From NCBI RefSeq assembly GCF_014596085.1, contig NZ_JACCJY010000004.1, forward strand, positions 186,001 through 250,000: a DNA stretch of 64,000 nt. Direction: 5' to 3'. The DNA is from Azospirillum tabaci. GTDB lineage: Bacteria; Pseudomonadota; Alphaproteobacteria; Azospirillales; Azospirillaceae. Position numbers and translations under genes: made by a program. Shown here in pieces: positions 10,106 to 20,656 of this stretch (within the stretch, counting starts at the first letter, position 1; each line of letters starts with the position of its first letter). The notes under the pieces were generated by a model. It saw nothing but the letters and a program-made list of their open reading frames with translations, had not been told where the DNA came from and made no database searches.

Positions 10106-12631
10106 TCAGTCGTTGCGCAGCAGCGGGGCGGAGGGCTGGCCGAGCGCCCGCCACGTCCCGAGAAAGCCGAAGGCCAGCGTGATCGCCGTGCTGAGCAGCG
10201 CCGTGGTCAGCACGGCCGACGGCAGGAAGGTCCAGTCCCAGCGCATCAGGAAGGTCATCACCGCCCAGGCCGTGATGGTGCCGATGACCCCGGCGATGGC
10301 CGCGGTCAGGATGCCGAGCAGCCCGTATTCCAGCAGGAACGCCTTCAGCACGTCGGCCCGCGTGGCGCCCAGCACCTTCAGCACCACCGCGTCGTAGACC
10401 CGGCGGCGGTGCCCGGCGGCGACCGCGCCGGCCAGCACCAGCGTGCCGGCGGCCAGCGTGATGCCCGCGGTGATGCGCACCGCCGTGCCGATGTGGCCCA
10501 GCATGGTGCCCACCGTGTCGAGCGCGTCCTTCACCCGCACCAGCGTGACGTTGGGGAAGCGCTGCAGGACGGAGCGCTGCACCTCCGGCTCCGCTTGCGG
10601 GGTGCTGCGGATGGTGGCGATCCAGGTCTGCGGCGCGCGTTCCAGCGTGCCCGGCGCGAAGACCATGGTGAAGTTGATGGCCAGCGTCGAGAAGTCGGCG
10701 GCGCGGACGTTGGCGACCTTGGCCTCGATGGTCCGGCCCAGGATGTTGACGCCCAGCGTGGCGCCGGGGCCGATGCCGAAGGCGTTCGCCACATTCTGGT
10801 GGATGGAGATCAGCGGCGTGCCCCTGTAATCCTCCGGCCACCAGGAGCCGGCGACGATCTCCGAATGCTCGGGCAGCTTGGCGGAGTAGGTCACGCCGCG
10901 GTCGCCGGACAGCACCCAGGACTGCTCCGGGTTGATCAGCGCCTTCTCCGCCGGCCTGCCGTCCACCGTCTCGATCCGCCCGCGCAAGGACGGCACCGCC
11001 TCGAACCCGCTGGTGCCGGGCAGGGCGGTGAGCGTCTGCTTCAACGGCTCGAACTGGTCGGGCTGGATGTCCACGAAGAAGAAGCTGGGCGCGTCCTTCG
11101 GGATCGTCTCGTTGACCCGGCGGGAGAAGTTGCCCTCGATCAGCGCGATGGCGACCAGCACGGTCAGGCCGAGGCCGAGCGACAGCACCACCGCCCCGGT
11201 CGGGTTGCCCGGCCGGTGCAGGTTGGCGAGCGCCAGCCGCAGCCCCGGACGGCGCGGCCGTCCCGCCGCCGCCGCCCCGCGCACCACCAGCCAGGCGGCC
11301 ACGCGGAAGGCGATGAAGGTAGCGATCGAGCCGCCGACGAACCAGGCGGCGAACATCCTGTTGTGGGCGGTGGCGACGGCCAGCCCGGCCAGCGCCGCGA
11401 CGGTCAGCACCATCGCCGCCAGATAGACGGCGCGCGGGCGGCCCCCGGCGGGGGCGACCACGTCGCGGAACTGCGCCGCCGCCGGCACCTCCCGCGCGCG
11501 GCCCAGCGGCCACAGCGAGAAGGTCAGGGCGGTCAGCAGGCCGTAGAGCGCGGCGAGCGCCAGGGCGCTCGGGTAGACGCCGATCCGGGTGGGCACCGGC
11601 AGCACCGAGTCGAGCAGTGAGCCCAGACCCAGCGGCGCCACCGCGCCGAGCAGCAGCCCCAGCAGGATGCCCAGCCCGGACAAAGCGAGGATCTGCAGCA
11701 GATAGACCTGGAAGACCAGATCGCCCGGCGCGCCCAGGCATTTCAGCGTGGCGATGGTGCGGGCGCGCGAATCGAGATGGCTGCGCACCGCGTTGCCAAC
11801 CCCGACCCCGCCGACCAGCAGGGCGGTCAGCCCGACCAGCGTCAGGAACAGCGTCATGCGGTCGATGAAGCGCTCGATCTGCGGGGAGGCGTTGGTGAAA
11901 TCGCGGACCCGCCAGCCGGCGTCGGGGAAGCGCGCCGTCAGCGCCTTCTGCCATGCCGCCACGTCGGTGCCCGGCGGCAGGGCCAGCTTGGCGGTCCAGT
12001 AGACGATGCTGCCGGGCTGGAGCAGGCCGGTGCCCTCCAGCGACGGCAGGCCGATCATCACCCGCGGCCCCAGCGAGAAGGCGCCGTTGGACGCGCGGTC
12101 CGGCTCCCGCGTCAGGACACCGCGCACGGCGAACTCGCCCTCGCCCAGCCGCAGCGTGTCGCCGGTCTTCAGCCCCAGCCGGTCGAGCAGCCCGTCCTCG
12201 ACCAGCGCGCCCCAGCGCCCGTCGCGGTTGGCCAGCGCCGTGTGCAGGTCGCCCTCCGGCGCCAGGGCCACGGAGCCGTAGAGCGGGTAGACGCCGTCCA
12301 CCGCCTTCAGCTCGACCAGCGTGGAGCGCGAGTCGTCGGCGGACCGCGCCATGGCGCGCATTTCCACCGATTGCGACAGGCGCCCAGCCTGTTCCAGCCA
12401 GGCGCGCTGCGTGTCGGTCGGCGGTGCGTAGATCTGCCGCAGTGCGACGTCGCCGCCCAGGATGGCCCGCCCGTCCGCCTGCAGACCGGACAGCACGCCG
12501 CCGGACACGGAATTGACCGCGGCGATGGCCGCGACGCCGAGCGTCAGGCAGGCCAGAAAGATGCGGAACCCTTTTAGTCCCCCGCGCAGCTCGCGGCGGG
12601 CCAGACGGAAGGCGAGGGCGAGGTTGGTCAT
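10106..12631 (-). CDS. ybbP: FtsX-like ABC transporter permease (YbbP family)
   Basis: An 841-residue permease with the duplicated FtsX/MacB-type architecture: an N-terminal TM helix (FRIFLACLTLGVAAIAAVNS), a large periplasmic domain, two blocks of TM helices and a C-terminal FtsX domain ending FGFLGTWRALGQPSAP. The start at 12631 (MTNLALAFRLARRELRG) was chosen over an upstream ATG whose extension is the translation of an intergenic repeat. The ATP-binding subunit lies immediately upstream on the same strand and tesA is divergent. This matches the ybbA-ybbP/tesA arrangement of E. coli. The substrate is not established; lipid or lipoprotein-like cargo is usual for the class. Confidence 0.88.
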   Translation of the reverse strand: MTNLALAFRLARRELRGGLKGFRIFLACLTLGVAAIAAVNSVSGGVLSGLQADGRAILGGDVALRQIYAPPTDTQRAWLEQAGRLSQSVEMRAMARSADDSRSTLVELKAVDGVYPLYGSVALAPEGDLHTALANRDGRWGALVEDGLLDRLGLKTGDTLRLGEGEFAVRGVLTREPDRASNGAFSLGPRVMIGLPSLEGTGLLQPGSIVYWTAKLALPPGTDVAAWQKALTARFPDAGWRVRDFTNASPQIERFIDRMTLFLTLVGLTALLVGGVGVGNAVRSHLDSRARTIATLKCLGAPGDLVFQVYLLQILALSGLGILLGLLLGAVAPLGLGSLLDSVLPVPTRIGVYPSALALAALYGLLTALTFSLWPLGRAREVPAAAQFRDVVAPAGGRPRAVYLAAMVLTVAALAGLAVATAHNRMFAAWFVGGSIATFIAFRVAAWLVVRGAAAAGRPRRPGLRLALANLHRPGNPTGAVVLSLGLGLTVLVAIALIEGNFSRRVNETIPKDAPSFFFVDIQPDQFEPLKQTLTALPGTSGFEAVPSLRGRIETVDGRPAEKALINPEQSWVLSGDRGVTYSAKLPEHSEIVAGSWWPEDYRGTPLISIHQNVANAFGIGPGATLGVNILGRTIEAKVANVRAADFSTLAINFTMVFAPGTLERAPQTWIATIRSTPQAEPEVQRSVLQRFPNVTLVRVKDALDTVGTMLGHIGTAVRITAGITLAAGTLVLAGAVAAGHRRRVYDAVVLKVLGATRADVLKAFLLEYGLLGILTAAIAGVIGTITAWAVMTFLMRWDWTFLPSAVLTTALLSTAITLAFGFLGTWRALGQPSAPLLRND

Positions 12632-12680
12632 GGGGGCGTCCGGTGGGGGTGTGGATTGGTGGTGGGGAATGGTCGCGTCG

Positions 12681-12766
12681 GGCCCCCACCCAACCCTCCC
12701 CCGCTTTCGCAGGGGAGGGCTTATCTCCTCCCCCTGCGAAGCGGGGGGAGGCCGGGAGGGGGGCAC
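12681..12766. repeat. Intergenic palindromic repeat (long inverted arms)
   Basis: CCCCCGCTTTCGCAGGGG and, some 25 bp later, CCCCTGCGAAGCGGGG form near-perfect inverted arms. They are flanked by GCCCCCACCC on the left and GGGAGGGGGGC on the right. The element separates the ATPase and permease genes and resembles the C-rich element at 23189-23242. Confidence 0.75.
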
Positions 12767-12793
12767 CAAAGCGACCGCTCCCCAAAGAAACGT

Positions 12794-13528
<735 letters not shown>

Positions 13529-13586
13529 TGGCATGCGTCTCTGGAACGGGCGGGGGAACGGGCGGGAAAACCTCACGCCATATGGC

Positions 13587-14270
13587 ATGGTGCGCCGCCA
13601 TTTCAACATGGCCCTCCTTCGGTCGGGGCTGGCCGCGCTCGCCGTCCTTGCGGGACTCGGCATGACCGTTCCCGCGTTCGCCCAGGGTGGTTCGGGGAAG
13701 GGGCCTTACACCCTGCTCGCGCTCGGCGACAGCCTGACCGCCGGCTATGGCCTTCCCGAAGCGCAGGCATTCACCGTGCAGTTGCAGGCGGCGCTGCGGG
13801 CGAAGGGCTACGACGTCGCCGTCGTCAACGCCGGCGTGTCGGGCGACACCACGGCGGGCGGGCTGTCGCGGCTTGACTGGGCGCTGGCCGACAAGCCGGA
13901 CGCCGTGCTGGTGGAGCTGGGGGCGAACGACATGCTGCGCGGACTCGACCCCGCCGCGGCGCGCGCCAACCTCGACGCCATCCTGAAGCGGCTGACCGGC
14001 GAGAAGCTGCCCGTGCTGCTGGCCGGCATGTACGCGTCGCCCAGCCTTGGACGTGCGTACGGGGACCGCTTCAACGCCATCTACCCGGATCTGGCGAAGA
14101 CGTACGACGTACAGCTCTACCCGTTCTTCCTGGACGGCGTGGCGGCCGACGCCGCGCTGAACCAGCCTGACGGCATCCATCCCAACGCGGCCGGCGTGAA
14201 GGTGATCGTGGAGCGCATCACGCCCCATGTCGCCCGCCTTCTGGACGGCATCGCCAAAAACGGAGGCTGA
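13587..14270 (+). CDS. tesA: Periplasmic SGNH-type esterase/thioesterase I (arylesterase)
   Basis: A 227-residue secreted SGNH hydrolase. The signal peptide covers about residues 1-32 (hydrophobic core LAALAVLAGLGMTV, cleavage after AFA). Block I GDSLTAGYGLP holds the catalytic Ser, block II Gly is in NAGVSGDT, block III is GAND, and block V DGIHPN supplies Asp and His. The family hydrolyses acyl-CoA, lysophospholipid and aryl esters. A start at 13608 is also possible. It heads a compact unit with the FIST, aldo/keto reductase and thpR genes (gaps of 6, 13 and 16 bp). Confidence 0.9.
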   Translation: MVRRHFNMALLRSGLAALAVLAGLGMTVPAFAQGGSGKGPYTLLALGDSLTAGYGLPEAQAFTVQLQAALRAKGYDVAVVNAGVSGDTTAGGLSRLDWALADKPDAVLVELGANDMLRGLDPAAARANLDAILKRLTGEKLPVLLAGMYASPSLGRAYGDRFNAIYPDLAKTYDVQLYPFFLDGVAADAALNQPDGIHPNAAGVKVIVERITPHVARLLDGIAKNGG

Positions 14271-14276
14271 AGACCC

Positions 14277-15452
14277 ATGGCGACCCTGGCCGGCGACACC
14301 GCCACCACCGAAAGCTACTTCAAGGCCGCATCGGCCACCGGCACCGAATGGGGCGCCGTCGTCAAGTCCTGCCTGGACGAACTGGGGGCGGTGGAGGGCT
14401 GCAACCTCGGCTTCCTCTACATCACCGACGCGCTGGCCGAGCACGCGACGAGCATGGTCACGCTGCTGCGCGGCGTCACCGGCATCCGCGACTGGGTGGG
14501 CACGGTCGGCATCGGCATCTGCGCCAACGACGAGGAAATCTTCGACAAGCCGGGCATCGCCGTGATGGTGGCCCGCCTGCCGCCGGAGGGCTTCCGCCTG
14601 TTCCCGGTGGTGTCGGGCGACATGGAGCCGCTGCGCCGCATGGCCGGCGGCTGGCTGGACAAGCACGGCGCCATGCTGGCGCTCGCCCACGCCGACCCAC
14701 GCCACCAGGACTTGGCCGGGCTGGTCGTTTCGCTGGCGGAATCAACCGGGGCCTTCCTGGTCGGCGGCCTATCGGCCTCCCGCTCGGAGTTCCCGCAATT
14801 CACCATCCCCGGCAACACCGCCACGATGACCGCCGGGCCGGTGGCCGACGGCGGCGTGTCGGGCGTGCTGTTCGCGCCGCAGGTGCCGGTCGCCACCGGC
14901 CTCAGCCAGGGCTGCACGCCCATCGGCCCGGTGCGCACCATCACCGCGGCGGACGACAACGTCGTCCTTGAGATCGACGGGCGCCCGGCGCTGGAGGTCT
15001 TCAAGGAGGACATTGGCGAACTGCTGGCCCGCGACCTCAAACGGGTGTCCGGCTACATCTTCGCCGGCCTGCCCATCGCCGGGAGCGACACCGCGGATTA
15101 TCTGGTCCGCGACCTGATCGCCATCGACCCGCGCGCCGGCTGGATCGCCGTCGCCCACCATGTGCAGAGCGGCCAGCCCATCCTGTTCACCCGCCGCGAC
15201 CAGCAGAGCGCCGAGGCCGACATGCGCCGCATGCTGGCCAATCTGAAGAAGCGCGTGAAGACCCCCCCGAAGGGCGCGCTCTATGTCAGCTGCATCGCCC
15301 GCGGCCCCAGCCTGTTCGGCGAGGGCAGCCAGGAACTGGCGCTGATCCGCGAAACCTTCGGCGACATCCCGCTGGCCGGATTCTTCGCCAGCGGCGAGAT
15401 CTCCAACGCCCGCCTGTATGGATACACAGGCGTGCTCACCCTGTTCCTTTAA
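14277..15452 (+). CDS. FIST-domain signal-transduction protein
   Basis: A 391-residue protein with FIST_N (about residues 30-215, with CNLGFLYITDALAEH and AFLVGGLSASR) and FIST_C (about 220-375, with YVSCIARGPSLFGEGSQELA and IPLAGFFASGEIS). FIST proteins are predicted sensors of small ligands such as amino acids and are often tied to signalling proteins. Here no kinase or GGDEF domain is fused. It is soluble, with the start 6 bp after the tesA stop, which suggests translational coupling. Why a FIST protein sits between an esterase and an oxidoreductase is unclear. Confidence 0.88.
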   Translation: MATLAGDTATTESYFKAASATGTEWGAVVKSCLDELGAVEGCNLGFLYITDALAEHATSMVTLLRGVTGIRDWVGTVGIGICANDEEIFDKPGIAVMVARLPPEGFRLFPVVSGDMEPLRRMAGGWLDKHGAMLALAHADPRHQDLAGLVVSLAESTGAFLVGGLSASRSEFPQFTIPGNTATMTAGPVADGGVSGVLFAPQVPVATGLSQGCTPIGPVRTITAADDNVVLEIDGRPALEVFKEDIGELLARDLKRVSGYIFAGLPIAGSDTADYLVRDLIAIDPRAGWIAVAHHVQSGQPILFTRRDQQSAEADMRRMLANLKKRVKTPPKGALYVSCIARGPSLFGEGSQELALIRETFGDIPLAGFFASGEISNARLYGYTGVLTLFL

Positions 15453-15465
15453 GGATCATAGCCAA

Positions 15466-16509
15466 ATGCAATACCGTCCGCTCGGCCGCACCGGCCTGTC
15501 GGTCAGCGCCATCGGCCTGGGCACCATGACCTGGGGCCGCCAGAACAGCGAGGCCGAGGGCCACGCCCAGATGGATTACGCGCTCGGCGAGGGCGTGAAT
15601 TTCTGGGACACGGCGGAGATGTACGCCATCCCCCCGACCGCCGACACGTACGGACGTACGGAGGAGGTGATCGGCAGCTGGTTCAAGGCGACCGGCAAGC
15701 GCGACCAGGTGATCCTGGCGAGCAAGGTCGTCGGGGCCACCGACGGCGGCTTCGCCTGGGTGCGCAACGGCGAGGCGAAGCTCGACCGCGCCAACATCTT
15801 CGCGGCGGTCGAGGCCAGCCTGCGCCGGCTCCAGACCGACTACATCGATCTGTACCAGCTCCACTGGCCCGACCGTTCCACCAACCGCTTCGGCGCGCGC
15901 AACTACGTCCACCGGCCGGAGAAGGACGGCACGCCCATCGAGGAGACTCTGGCGGCGCTCGACGAGCTGGTCAAGTCCGGCAAGGTCCGCCACATCGGCG
16001 TCTCGAACGAGTCGCCCTGGGGGGTGATGCAGTTCCTCAAGCTGGCGGAGGACAAGGGCCTGCCGCGCATCGCCTCGATCCAGAACGCCTACAACCTGCT
16101 GAACCGCACCTTCGAGCAAGGTCTGGCCGAGGTGTCGCTGCGCGAGGATGTCGGGCTTCTCGCCTATTCGCCGCTGGCCGCCGGCACGCTGTCGGGCAAG
16201 TATCTGGACGGCGCCGTGCCCGCCGGCACCCGCCGCGCGCTGGATCACCGCAAGTCGCGCTACGCCACCGTCAACGCCGACGTGGCCACCAAAGAGTATC
16301 TGGATGTCGCCCGGCGCCACGGCCTGTCGCCGACCCAGATGGCCATCGCCTTCACCCTGCGGCAGCCCTTCGTCGCGTCCTCGCTGATCGGCGCGACGAC
16401 CCTGGAGGACCTGAAGTCCAACATCGCGGCGGTGGACCTCACGCTGTCGGACGAGGTGCTGAAGGACATCGAGGCGGTCAACGCCCGCTATCCCGACCCC
16501 TGCCCGTAA
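15466..16509 (+). CDS. Aldo/keto reductase, Tas-like
   Basis: A 347-residue AKR TIM-barrel. It has D48/Y53 in FWDTAEMY, the catalytic Lys in VILASKVVG, the His in QLHWPDRS, and the NADPH-binding end ATTLEDLKSNIAAVDLTLS. The segment AIPPTADTYGRTEEVIGSW is typical of E. coli Tas-like proteins. It reduces aldehydes or ketones with NADPH; the physiological substrate is unknown. Start at the ATG 15466 after AAGGAT. Confidence 0.93.
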   Translation: MQYRPLGRTGLSVSAIGLGTMTWGRQNSEAEGHAQMDYALGEGVNFWDTAEMYAIPPTADTYGRTEEVIGSWFKATGKRDQVILASKVVGATDGGFAWVRNGEAKLDRANIFAAVEASLRRLQTDYIDLYQLHWPDRSTNRFGARNYVHRPEKDGTPIEETLAALDELVKSGKVRHIGVSNESPWGVMQFLKLAEDKGLPRIASIQNAYNLLNRTFEQGLAEVSLREDVGLLAYSPLAAGTLSGKYLDGAVPAGTRRALDHRKSRYATVNADVATKEYLDVARRHGLSPTQMAIAFTLRQPFVASSLIGATTLEDLKSNIAAVDLTLSDEVLKDIEAVNARYPDPCP

Positions 16510-16525
16510 CCGTTCCGGAAAGCCA

Positions 16526-17062
16526 ATGATCCGTCTCTTCGTCGCCCTCGATTTTCCGGAGGATGTGCGCCGGCGCCTGGCGGGGCTGGGCGGCGGCGTG
16601 CCCGGCGCCCGCTGGACCGACGCGGACAACCTGCACCTGACGCTCCGCTTCATCGGCGAGGTGCCGGAGGATCAGGCGGCGGAGATCGACGAGGCGCTGG
16701 CGCAAATCGCGGCGCCGGCCTTCGATCTGGTTCTGGACGGCGTGGGCGTGTACGGCAGCGGCCGCAACGCCCGCGTCCTCTGGGCCGGGGTGGAGCGCAG
16801 CGACGCCTTGTCGCACCTCCAGTCCAAGGTCGAGTCGGCGCTGGTCCGCTGCGGCCTGCCGGCGGAGGAGCGCAAATTTTCGCCCCACGTCACGCTCGCC
16901 CGGCTGAAGGACGCGCCGAAGGACCGGATCGGGCGCTTCGTCGAGGAGCGCGGGATGTTCCGCGCCGGTCCGATCCGGGTGGAGCACTTCACGCTCTACC
17001 GCAGCCACCTGGGCAAGGGGGCCGCGGTGTACGAGGCGCTGTCGGAATTCGGGTTGGGGTGA
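16526..17062 (+). CDS. thpR: RNA 2',3'-cyclic phosphodiesterase (2H family)
   Basis: A 178-residue 2H phosphoesterase with both HxTx motifs: HLTL at 37-40 and HVTL at 121-124. ThpR/LigT proteins open 2',3'-cyclic phosphates to 2'-phosphates and can ligate tRNA halves in vitro. It is the last gene of the tesA-FIST-AKR-thpR run and its stop faces that of the ubiH-type gene across 15 bp. Confidence 0.93.
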   Translation: MIRLFVALDFPEDVRRRLAGLGGGVPGARWTDADNLHLTLRFIGEVPEDQAAEIDEALAQIAAPAFDLVLDGVGVYGSGRNARVLWAGVERSDALSHLQSKVESALVRCGLPAEERKFSPHVTLARLKDAPKDRIGRFVEERGMFRAGPIRVEHFTLYRSHLGKGAAVYEALSEFGLG

Positions 17063-17077
17063 CGGACGGGCGGCGTC

Positions 17078-18328
17078 TTACAGCGGCACGCCCTTGATCA
17101 TCCGCGGCAGTTCGCCGACCACGCCCATCGCGTGCCGCATGAAGAAGCGCTTCAGCGGCGGCAGGCGATTGACCACGGCCATGCCGACGTCGCGGGCCAG
17201 CTTGATCGGCGGGATGTTGTTGGAGAACAGGTGCACCAGGCCGTCGCACACCGCGGCCAGCAGCACCGTGTCGAAGCGGCGCCAGCGCTGGAAGCGGGCC
17301 AGCACCTCCGGCGAGCCGACGTCCAGCCCCAGCCGGTGGGCGTCCACGATCACCTCGGCCAGGGCCGCCACGTCGCGCAGGCCCAGGTTCAGCCCCTGCC
17401 CGGCGATGGGATGGATGGCGTGGGCCGCCTCGCCGATCAGGGCCACGCGCTCGGCGATGAAACGCTCGGCCAGCAGCACCGACAGCGGCCAGGCGTCGCG
17501 CCGGGTCACCAGCTCGATGTCGCCCAGATAGCCGCCCGACCGCCGGGTCAGCTCGTCGATGAACTGGTCCTCCGGCAGCTTCAGGTACATGTCGACCAGC
17601 GACCGCTTTTCGCTCCACACGATGGAGGAGCGGTTCTCGGTCATCGGCAGCACGGCGAAGGGGCCGTTGGGCAGGAAATGCTCCACCGCCACGCCGTTGT
17701 GCGGCTCCGAATGGCGGATCGTGCAAATGATCGCGGTCTGGTCGTAGGCCCAGGTGCGCAGCTTGATCCCGGCGCTCTCCCGTGCCAGCGAGCGGCGCCC
17801 GTCGGCTCCGACGACCAGCCGCGCCTTGACCACCCGCCCGTCGGCCAGCGTCACCGTGGCGCCGGCGCGGGTGCGCTCGATCGACACGGCCTGGGCCGGG
17901 GCCAGATGGTTCAGGCCGGGCAGTTCCTTCGCGCGGGCGAACAGGGCGCGGCGCATGTCCTTGTTGTCGAGAATCCAGCCGAAGGGCTGGTTCTTGCCGT
18001 CCCAGGTCAGGTCCTTGTGGTCGTAATGGACGAACAGGGGCGAGAACTGGTCGGCCACCCGGATGTCCAGGATCGGGCCGGCGTAGGGCTCCATGTGCTT
18101 CCACACGCCCGCCCCCTCCAGCACCTTCATCGAGGCGTAGGCGACCGCCGTGGTGCGGATGTCGAAGTCGTCCCCCGCCTGCCGGTCCGGGCTGTCGCGG
18201 TCGATGCAGACCACCGGAACGCCCGCGGTGGCCAGCGCCGCCGCCATGCTGAGTCCGGCCAGTCCGCCGCCCAACACGACGACGTCGGTCGTGATCTCCT
18301 GCGCTGCGGTGGTGCCCGATTCGGTCAT
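17078..18328 (-). CDS. UbiH/UbiF/VisC-family FAD-dependent hydroxylase
   Basis: A 416-residue flavin monooxygenase with the dinucleotide-binding motif VVLGGGLAGLSMA (17-29), the DG motif VVGADGRRSLARE and the second FAD motif ALIGEAAHAIHPIAGQGLNL, the latter diagnostic of ubiquinone-ring hydroxylases. In alphaproteobacteria these are UbiH, UbiL or UbiM with variable regiospecificity, so I give no symbol. It is divergent from glnZ, sharing a 319-bp control region. Confidence 0.9.
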   Translation of the reverse strand: MTESGTTAAQEITTDVVVLGGGLAGLSMAAALATAGVPVVCIDRDSPDRQAGDDFDIRTTAVAYASMKVLEGAGVWKHMEPYAGPILDIRVADQFSPLFVHYDHKDLTWDGKNQPFGWILDNKDMRRALFARAKELPGLNHLAPAQAVSIERTRAGATVTLADGRVVKARLVVGADGRRSLARESAGIKLRTWAYDQTAIICTIRHSEPHNGVAVEHFLPNGPFAVLPMTENRSSIVWSEKRSLVDMYLKLPEDQFIDELTRRSGGYLGDIELVTRRDAWPLSVLLAERFIAERVALIGEAAHAIHPIAGQGLNLGLRDVAALAEVIVDAHRLGLDVGSPEVLARFQRWRRFDTVLLAAVCDGLVHLFSNNIPPIKLARDVGMAVVNRLPPLKRFFMRHAMGVVGELPRMIKGVPL

Positions 18329-18430
18329 GATGGCGCTGCCCTTCGATCAGTGTAGACGGGTACGAACAATCGTTCCGCTTGGTCCGGATGTCCAGCGGCG
18401 CGGCGTCGCGGTCCCCGAATTGCGTAATTC

Positions 18431-18449
18431 TTGGGCATGACCTGCCCAA
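18431..18449. promoter_or_regulatory. Perfect palindrome TTGGGCA-N5-TGCCCAA, likely operator
   Basis: Seven-bp perfect arms (18431-18437, 18443-18449), about 50 bp upstream of the sigma-54-like -24 box of glnZ and 100 bp from the ubiH-type start. Position and dyad suit an NtrC-type enhancer or a LysR-type site; the sequence is not a close match to the enteric NtrC consensus. A weaker dyad GAATT-N4-AATTC sits at 18417-18430. Confidence 0.5.
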
Positions 18450-18479
18450 TCGATCGGCGAAACAGCCAAAAACCGCTGA

Positions 18480-18986
<507 letters not shown>

Positions 18987-19000
18987 GGCGTCCTGGAGGA

Positions 19001-19066
19001 AGCGGACAGGGCGGGGCGTCACGGCCCGGCCCCTCCCGCAAGGGGCGACGGCACGTCCGCTTTTTC
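19001..19066 (+). terminator. Rho-independent terminator of glnZ
   Basis: AGCGGAC (19001-19007) pairs with GTCCGCT (19055-19061), enclosing a further GC-rich stem, and is followed by TTTTTC. This supports monocistronic glnZ. Confidence 0.65.
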
Positions 19067-19198
19067 TTGCCGCAGGGCATCGATGATCTGCCCGGTGACT
19101 TGAGGCCGGGCGCGCCAGTCTTTCCACCGTGGCGTCAAGGCCGCCGGAACGGGCGGCGTATGCTTTCCCTTGACCGGGCCTTGTCCGGTTTTGTGCCC

Positions 19199-19227
19199 TT
19201 GTGCCGGGACTCCACCGCCGGTAGGAT
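19199..19227 (+). promoter_or_regulatory. Sigma-70-like promoter for the aminotransferase
   Basis: TTGTGC (19199-19204), 17 bp, TAGGAT (19222-19227), about 110 bp before the start codon and downstream of the glnZ terminator. The rest of the 351-bp glnZ-aminotransferase gap holds GC-rich hairpins only, including CGGCCCG-N7-CGGGCCG at 19291-19311 just before the start. Confidence 0.35.
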
Positions 19228-19337
19228 CGTTTCCGTTTCGTATCGGGCAGAGGCCCCCAGAGGCCCCTGACGGGCCGCGCCCCTCGGGGCCGGCCCGGCC
19301 TTTTCGGGCCGTCCTCATGGAAAGGATCTTCGGCGGC

Positions 19338-20570
19338 ATGTCGCTCCCGGACCTCGGCACCTTCGCTCTCGTCAACGACCGGCTCGACCGGCTGTCCGAC
19401 TACCCCTTCACCCGGCTGGCGGCCCTGCTGTCCGGGGTGACGCCGCGCGCCAACGCCGAGCCGATCATGATGTCGGTGGGTGAGCCGCAGCACCAGCCGC
19501 CGGCCATCATCGACGAGACGCTGCGCGCCAACGCCCATCTGTGGGGCAAGTATCCGCCGGTCGGCGGCACGCCGGAGTTCCGCGAGGCGGTGGGCGCCTG
19601 GCTGACCCGCCGCTACGCCCTGCCGGACGGTCTGTTCGACGCGGAGAGGTCCGTCCTGCCGGTGTCCGGCACGCGCGAGGCGCTGTTCCTGCTGGCCCTG
19701 CTGGCCGTGCCGCCGAGCAAGGCGGGCCGTCAGCCGGCGGTGCTGATGCCCAACCCCTTCTACGCGCCCTACGAGGGAGCGGCCCTGCTCGCCGGGGCCG
19801 AGCCGGTGTTCCTGCCCTCCACCCGCGAAACCGGCTTTCTGCCCGACCTCGACGCGCTGACGCCGGAGCTGCTGGAGCGCACGGCGCTGTTCTACCTCTG
19901 CACCCCGGCCAACCCGCAGGGGGCGGCGGCGGACGCTGCCTATCTGGAGCGGGCGATCGGGCTGGCGCGGCGCTACGGCTTCATCCTGGCGGTGGACGAG
20001 TGCTACGCCGAGATCTACCTGGACACGCCGCCGGTCGGCGCGCTCCAGGTGGCGTCGGGCCTCAACCATGACGGGAAGCCCTGGGCGAACATCCTGGTCT
20101 TCCATTCCCTGTCCAAGCGGTCGAGCGCCGCCGGGCTGCGGTCGGGCTTCGTGGCCGGCGATCCGGAGCTGATGTCCCGCTTCACCCGCCTGCGCAGCTA
20201 CTCCAACGCCGGAATGCCGCTGCCGGTGCTGGCGGCCAGCGCCGCCCTGTGGCGGGACGAGGCGCATGTCGAGGAGAACCGCGCGCTCTACCGCGCCAAG
20301 TTCGACGCGGCGGAGGCTTCGCTGAAGGGGCGCTACGGCTACTACCGGCCGGACGGCGGCTTCTTCCTGTGGCTGGAGGTCGGCGACGGCGAGGAGGCGA
20401 CGCGCCGCCTGTGGGCGGAGGGCGGCATCCGCGTTCTGCCCGGCGCCTATCTGACCCGCTGCAACCCCGGCGAGGCCAATCCCGGCGCTCCCTTCATCCG
20501 CATCGCGCTGGTGAACGACGCCGAGACGGTCGCCCACGCCTGCGCCACCATCGCCCGCATTCTGGGATAA
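19338..20570 (+). CDS. Aminotransferase class I/II, succinyldiaminopimelate (DapC)-like
   Basis: A 410-residue fold-type I PLP enzyme. The PLP lysine is at about residue 260 in FHSLSKRSSAAGLRSGF, with Asn in FYLCTPANPQG, Asp/Tyr in AVDECYAEIY and the terminal substrate Arg in PFIRIALV. The segment SLSKRS..GLRSGFVAGD is typical of DapC-type N-succinyl-L,L-diaminopimelate aminotransferases in lysine/peptidoglycan synthesis. Related aspartate or aromatic aminotransferases cannot be excluded. The start at 19338 follows AAAGGA; ATG 19317 is an alternative. It lies upstream of ftsK (86-bp gap). Confidence 0.88.
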   Translation: MSLPDLGTFALVNDRLDRLSDYPFTRLAALLSGVTPRANAEPIMMSVGEPQHQPPAIIDETLRANAHLWGKYPPVGGTPEFREAVGAWLTRRYALPDGLFDAERSVLPVSGTREALFLLALLAVPPSKAGRQPAVLMPNPFYAPYEGAALLAGAEPVFLPSTRETGFLPDLDALTPELLERTALFYLCTPANPQGAAADAAYLERAIGLARRYGFILAVDECYAEIYLDTPPVGALQVASGLNHDGKPWANILVFHSLSKRSSAAGLRSGFVAGDPELMSRFTRLRSYSNAGMPLPVLAASAALWRDEAHVEENRALYRAKFDAAEASLKGRYGYYRPDGGFFLWLEVGDGEEATRRLWAEGGIRVLPGAYLTRCNPGEANPGAPFIRIALVNDAETVAHACATIARILG

Positions 20571-20656
20571 GGGCCGCCCGTTTCGGCTCACGTCACCCCG
20601 GTCTTTCGCCCCGAAGGACGGGTCCGGTTCAGCACGTTCTTGAGGACCTTCTGCCC

